This document shows positions 5,772 to 9,620 of a DNA stretch of 9,620 nucleotides, piece after piece. Source of the DNA: Aquimarina sp. (lineage in GTDB: Bacteria; Bacteroidota; Bacteroidia; Flavobacteriales; Flavobacteriaceae). Every line of letters starts with the position of its first letter. Positions within the stretch are counted from its first letter, which is position 1. Under the pieces are notes generated by a model. The model saw nothing but the letters and a program-made list of their open reading frames with translations, had not been told where the DNA came from and did not search any database. Both the position numbers and the translations under genes were made by a program. The stretch covers positions 1 to 9,620 of the forward strand of contig NZVW01000016.1 in the NCBI GenBank assembly GCA_002697475.1, written 5' to 3'.

Positions 5772-8274
5772 ATGAAATCTATTAAAACTTTAGCAGGGGT
5801 ACTTCTTTTTATAGGCTTTTTAGGTGTAGCCTTTTATCTGTTGGATAAAACAAATAAGAACCAAATTCAATCCCGCGAGGAGAAAGGTAAACTTCCTAAC
5901 GATATTATGTTTATGCAAAGGGCTTACCCTACGGGTACAATTAAATCCGATGCCTATCGCCTGGGAAATGCTTGGAAGAATCAAGTAGAAAAGTCTCAAA
6001 GAATGATCGCTAATGTATGGGAATTTGTTGGGCCATTAAATATAGGTGGTAGAATTACTGATATAGAGATATCAACCGGAACTACTAATGCTATTTATGT
6101 TGGAGCAGCTTCAGGAGGGATATTTAGATCACTCGATAATGCTGCGAGTTGGCAGCCTATATTTGATGATCAACCCATGTTAGCTATAGGTGATATAGAA
6201 ATTTCAAAATCTGATACTGATCTTCTTTATGTGGGGACAGGAGAGCCTAATGCAGGTGGAGGGTCTCTTGCATATGATGGGGATGGTATTTACAAAAGCA
6301 TTGATGGAGGAAATACGTGGCAATCTAAGGGTTTAGAAAATGTAGGTAGCATAAGCAAAGTGATCATAGACCCCACAGATGATAATAAAGTTTTTGTAGG
6401 GGCAATGGGTCCGCTATTTAGGAATGATAATAATAGAGGAGTATATAGAAGTGAAGATGGAGAGTAATGTTTTGTTTATCAGTAATAAAACGGGGATCAT
6501 TGATATGGCTATACATCCCACAAATTCAGATGTTATTTATGCGGTAGCGTGGGAGCGGGAAAGAACTCCACAAAATAGAGTTTATGGAGGGGCAACTTCA
6601 GGAATTTATAAATCAACGGATGGAGGGGATACTTGGGTTGAATTGACCAATGGTCTTCCTTCAGACCCGTCTCAGAAGGGTCGAATAAGTATTGATATTT
6701 CACAATCTAATCCTAATGTATTATACGCATCTTATGCAGATAGTATAGGAAGTATTCAGGGAGTTTACAAAACTACTGATGGAGGTACAAATTGGGTGGC
6801 AGTTAATTCTGATCAGTTAACTAATGTAGGATTTCATTGGTGGTTTGGAGGTTTGTTTATAGATCCCAGCAATGAAAATGTAGTGTATCACGTAGGTTTT
6901 GATATGCAAAAAACTGTGGATGGTGGTAATAATTGGCAATCTACATTTTCAAATGTTCATGTGGACCAACACGCGTTAGCATTCTTTCCTGATAATTCGT
7001 CATACATATTTGTAGGAAATGACGGAGGATTGTATAGAAGTACAAATGATGGTGATACCTATGTAAAAGATTTGAAGCTTCCTATTACTCAGTTTTATAG
7101 ATTTTATGTAGATCCTCACGATGATCAGCGGTTATATGGAGGAAGTCAGGATAACAGTACTATAAGAACTACAACAGGAGGTCTTTCTGATTGGACGATA
7201 ATTAACGGCGGAGATGGTTTTCAGCCTTTAGTGAATAAAGATGATTCTAATACGATTTATGCGCTTTCACAGCGCGGTAATTTAGTGAGGTCTACAAACG
7301 ACGCTCTAACTTTCTCTCAAGCTTTAAATGGCATTAATTTTAGCGATAGAAATAATTGGGATACGCCAATAGCTTTTGATCCGGCAGATAACAATATAAT
7401 GTACTATGGAACGAATTTCTTATATAAGTCTATCGATGGAGCGGGCAGTTGGAGTGCAATCAGCCCTGATTTAACTAATGGTTCAGGTATGGGTAACTTA
7501 AGTTTTGGTACCATAACTTCGATTGATGTTTCGCCATTAAATAGTAATATCATATATGCGGGTACAGATGACGGTAATGTATGGAGTACTACAGATTCCG
7601 GGACTAATTGGACAAATGTGTCCGGATCTTTGCCAAACAGATGGGTAACTAGAGTACAAGCATCTCCTAATGACATGAATACTGTTTATGTAACTTTTTC
7701 CGGGTATCGCTATGGAGAAGACAATGGACACGTATATACTAGTTCTGATAATGGTACTAATTGGAATGACATTTCGACCGGATTACCTGATATTCCTGTG
7801 AATGATATAGAGGTTGATGAGTTTAATAATCTGTTTTTAGGAACGGATATAGGAGTTCTTGCTTCTGATGATAATGGAACTACTTGGCAGCCATTAGGAG
7901 ATAATTTACCCTCTGTGGTAATTACAGATTTACATATTGATGAAAGAACTAAATTTTTATATGCTGGCACTTATGGAAGATCAGCTTATAAAATGGATAT
8001 TTCAGAAAATGTGCTGGATATTGATGATCTCGTGCTAGATGATAATTCCTTTATCATTTATCCAAATCCTGTAGAAGATGAGTTACTGATTTCAATACCT
8101 CTTACTGTAATTAATGAAAAAATCTACATCTATAACCAAATGGGTCAATTGCAAAAGTTTAAAGAATTAAAGGATACAGAAACCAGAGTAGATCTAAGCG
8201 ATTTGGCTAAAGGAATTTATATTCTGAAGATTGGACAAGGAATATCAACATCTAAGAAAATAGTAAAAAAATAA
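5772..8274 (+). pseudogene. Secreted Asp-box (BNR/VPS10-like) beta-propeller protein with T9SS sorting domain, frameshifted
   Basis: The two reading frames 5772-6467 and 6424-8274 are halves of one protein of about 837 residues when joined. The first half starts with an N-terminal hydrophobic signal or anchor (MKSIKTLAGVLLFIGFLGV), then WEFVGPLNIGGRITDIE, the usual opening of these propellers. At least ten Asp-boxes (SxDxGxTW) recur, for example SIDGGNTW, STDGGDTW, TTDSGTNW and SDDNGTTW, each one blade hairpin. The last 70 or so residues (FIIYPNPVEDELL to KKIVKK) are a type A T9SS sorting domain, so the intact protein would be exported and attached to the surface or released. The first frame stops at 6465-6467 inside an Asp-box, and the second frame resumes at once with the expected next blade. 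ATG at 5772 is preferred to the upstream GTG at 5760. Ligand or enzymatic activity cannot be told; many such proteins are labelled glycosyl hydrolases without proof. A sequencing error or programmed frameshift would make this a functional gene. Confidence 0.8.
6450..6468 (+). other. Frameshift junction inside an Asp-box
   Basis: The upstream frame reads Ser-Glu-Asp-Gly-Glu-stop (6450-6467). The downstream frame, entered at AGT (6463), reads Ser-Asn-Val-Leu-Phe. The Asp-box consensus S-x-D-G-G-x-T-W is thus broken after its first glycine. A net change of minus 2 modulo 3 is needed; exactly 11 missing bases would restore Gly-x-Thr-Trp and place Val three residues after Trp, as in the other blades (WQPI, WVEL, WVAV, WTNV, WNDI). 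Confidence 0.65.
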
Positions 8275-8280
8275 CTTTAA

Positions 8281-8319
8281 ATTATAAAAGTCATAAATTA
8301 TCAAGAAACTTTAGACTGG
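8281..8319 (+). other. Likely in-frame N-terminal extension of folC with no ATG
   Basis: The folC frame is open from 8281, just after the TAA at 8278-8280, and reads I-I-K-V-I-N-Y-Q-E-T-L-D-W before the ATG at 8320. The YQETLDW part matches the conserved beginning of FolC proteins (compare Y-Q-D-A-R-S-W in Bacillus subtilis FolC). The codon that should be the start is ATA at 8293-8295; ATT at 8281 and ATA at 8284 are the other options. No ATG, GTG or TTG is available in this stretch. Confidence 0.55.
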
Positions 8320-9510
8320 ATGTTTAAGCAGTTACCTATGTATCAGAAACAAGGTGCTGTAGCTTATAAAGCTGATCTTAGTAATACACTAATGTTGGCG
8401 TCTTATTTGAATCATCCTGAACTTAATTTTAAAAGCGTACATGTAGCAGGGACCAATGGAAAAGGTTCTACAAGTCATATGCTTGCTTCAATTCTACAGG
8501 AGCAGGGTTATAAAACCGGATTATACACATCTCCTCACTTAAAAGATTTTAGAGAACGGATCAAGATCAATGGAGAGATGATAACAGAATCAGAGGTGAT
8601 TAGTTTCGTAGAAAGGCATAAGAGTTTTTTTGAAAAAAATAGTCTTTCCTTTTTTGAGATGACCGTTGGAATGGCTTTTGAGTTTTTTTCAAAGGAAAAA
8701 GTGGATATAGCTATTATTGAAGTAGGAATGGGAGGAAGACTCGATTCTACAAATATTATAATTCCGGAGGTCTCTGTGATTACTAACATAGGTTTTGATC
8801 ATATGGCTTTTTTAGGTGATACATTAGGACAGATAGCAGGTGAGAAGGCCGGAATTATTAAAAATGGAGTCCCCGTGGTTATTGGAAAATCACAGGAAGA
8901 AACTAAAGAGGTGTTTAAAGCTAAAGCTTTAGATCACCAGAGTCCGATTTATTTTGTAGATCAAAGCGCTGAAATTGAATACGAATCTGACCTTAAAGGA
9001 ATCTACCAAAAAGAAAATAAGAGGACCGTTTTAAAGACTATTCAGGTTTTGAGAAAAATGGGATGGGCTATAAGCGATGAATCATTAGAAACAGGTTTTA
9101 AAAATGTCGTACGCAATACAGGATTACGGGGTAGGTGGCAGATATTACAAAAAAAACCTTTAGTGATTTGTGATACTGCGCATAATAAAGATGGTTTGGA
9201 GTTGGTAATAAAGCAATTACAGGAGCAGGAATATGAACAATTACATATGGTTTTGGGTGCCGTTAATGATAAAGATTTAGATTCCATACTACCTCTTTTT
9301 CCTAAAGATGCCATCTATTATTTTGCACGTCCTGATGTTCCGAGAGGTCTTGATGAAAAAGAATTACAAAAAAAGGCAAAAAAATTTCATTTGAATGGAA
9401 TGGCATTTTCTTCAGTTTCTCAGGCTTATTTATCTGCTAAACAAGTAGCTACAGAAAGGGATTTGATCTATGTTGGAGGTAGTACTTTTGTGGTGGCAGA
9501 AATAATTTAA
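8320..9510 (+). CDS. folC: Folylpolyglutamate synthase / dihydrofolate synthase
   Basis: This cytoplasmic Mur-ligase-family enzyme joins glutamate to dihydropteroate and then to reduced folates, using ATP. It is 396 residues from this ATG. Seen: QLPMYQKQG near the start, the ATP-binding loop AGTNGKGS at 43-50, SPHLKDFRERI at 71-81, IIEVGMGGRLDSTN at 132-145, ITNIGFDHM at 154-162, GEKAGIIK at 174-181, containing the lysine that is usually carbamylated, the C-terminal domain motif CDTAHNKDG, and a final YVGGSTFVVAEI. All core motifs are intact. The conserved N-terminal helix begins upstream of the ATG, so the true start may be a non-ATG codon at about 8293, adding nine residues including that codon. 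The gene lies 45 bases after the propeller gene. It is a single-copy housekeeping gene in most bacteria, and its proximity to exbBD-tonB is not functionally obvious. Confidence 0.94.
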   Translation: MFKQLPMYQKQGAVAYKADLSNTLMLASYLNHPELNFKSVHVAGTNGKGSTSHMLASILQEQGYKTGLYTSPHLKDFRERIKINGEMITESEVISFVERHKSFFEKNSLSFFEMTVGMAFEFFSKEKVDIAIIEVGMGGRLDSTNIIIPEVSVITNIGFDHMAFLGDTLGQIAGEKAGIIKNGVPVVIGKSQEETKEVFKAKALDHQSPIYFVDQSAEIEYESDLKGIYQKENKRTVLKTIQVLRKMGWAISDESLETGFKNVVRNTGLRGRWQILQKKPLVICDTAHNKDGLELVIKQLQEQEYEQLHMVLGAVNDKDLDSILPLFPKDAIYYFARPDVPRGLDEKELQKKAKKFHLNGMAFSSVSQAYLSAKQVATERDLIYVGGSTFVVAEII

Positions 9511-9528
9511 AATTTATTAAAAAAACTT

Positions 9529-9558
9529 TTGGTAGAGTTTAAAACTGTGCTATATTTG
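9529..9558 (+). promoter_or_regulatory. Strong Bacteroidota-type promoter after folC
   Basis: TTG at 9529-9531 (within TTTTGG) and TATATTTG at 9551-9558 are separated by 19 bases, an almost ideal minus-33/minus-7 pair for the Bacteroidota housekeeping sigma factor. Transcription would start near 9563-9567 and run rightward into the gene whose start may be at 9616. This is the best promoter in the window. Confidence 0.65.
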
Positions 9559-9564
9559 CATCCG

Positions 9565-9583
9565 CAATCAAGAACTATGATTG
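9565..9583 (+). repeat. Inverted repeat at the predicted transcript start
   Basis: CAATCA (9565-9570) and TGATTG (9578-9583) are perfect complements with a seven-base loop. The repeat begins right where transcription from the promoter at 9529-9558 should begin, so it could be a 5' stem protecting the message or an operator. It is short and AT-rich, so chance is possible. Confidence 0.3.
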
Positions 9584-9615
9584 TTAACTAAACAGAAATA
9601 AAATTAAATTAAGAA

Positions 9616-9620
9616 ATGAA
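9616..9620 (+). CDS. Possible start of the next gene (edge fragment)
   Basis: An ATG lies at 9616-9618 after an A-rich leader (AATTAAGAA), about 50 bases downstream of a good promoter, a typical arrangement in flavobacteria. Only two bases follow, so no product can be suggested. Confidence 0.35.

Noticed and set aside
7404..7970. Three overlapping minus-strand frames under the propeller gene
   Set aside because: They mirror the repeated Asp-box coding units and have no motifs of their own.
8628..8650. Poly-T/poly-A inverted repeat inside folC
   Set aside because: The runs encode Phe and Lys codons within an intact frame that keeps matching the FolC family on both sides; the symmetry is a composition effect.

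Overview
The window looks like a chromosomal segment of a Bacteroidota bacterium, most likely a flavobacterium. The base composition is AT-rich. Several intergenic regions carry TATATTTG, which matches the TAnnTTTG minus-7 promoter element of this phylum. Few genes have a clear Shine-Dalgarno site. One surface protein ends in a type IX secretion (T9SS) sorting domain. All of this is inferred from sequence alone; no species is assigned.

Layout: bases 1-480 hold the N-terminal 160 codons of an acyl-CoA dehydrogenase on the minus strand, running off the left edge. A 423-base divergent intergenic region follows, with a candidate promoter for each side and a compact hairpin ahead of the plus-strand gene. 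From 904 onward everything is on the plus strand: a Glu/Leu/Phe/Val-type amino-acid dehydrogenase, an NhaB-type Na+/H+ antiporter 25 bases downstream, then a tightly packed exbB-exbD-tonB set (gaps of 1 and 5 bases). A large Asp-box (BNR/sortilin-like) beta-propeller protein follows, split by a frameshift. Next is folC (folylpolyglutamate/dihydrofolate synthase). A strong promoter and a probable start codon of a further gene lie at the right edge.

How the genes work together: ExbB, ExbD and the TonB-like protein form an inner-membrane motor that uses ion-motive force to power outer-membrane transporters. NhaB exchanges Na+ for H+ across the same membrane, so the two share an energy currency, although a direct functional link is only inference. 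The amino-acid dehydrogenase and acyl-CoA dehydrogenase are catabolic or nitrogen-balance enzymes. FolC is housekeeping. The propeller protein would be a secreted or surface product and interrupts the space between tonB and folC.

The points most worth a second look are these. (1) The propeller reading frame breaks exactly inside an Asp-box, in a way that an 11-base deletion would explain. (2) The conserved FolC N-terminus is encoded upstream of the first ATG, with ATA or ATT where a start codon should be. (3) A perfect 14-bp palindrome framed by direct repeats precedes exbB. (4) ExbB has threonine where the functionally important Glu176 of E. coli ExbB would align. (5) A CCTCCT/AGGAGG hairpin lies in the leader of the amino-acid dehydrogenase. 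I did not find a clearly new multi-gene system, CRISPR array, tRNA, rRNA or insertion sequence.
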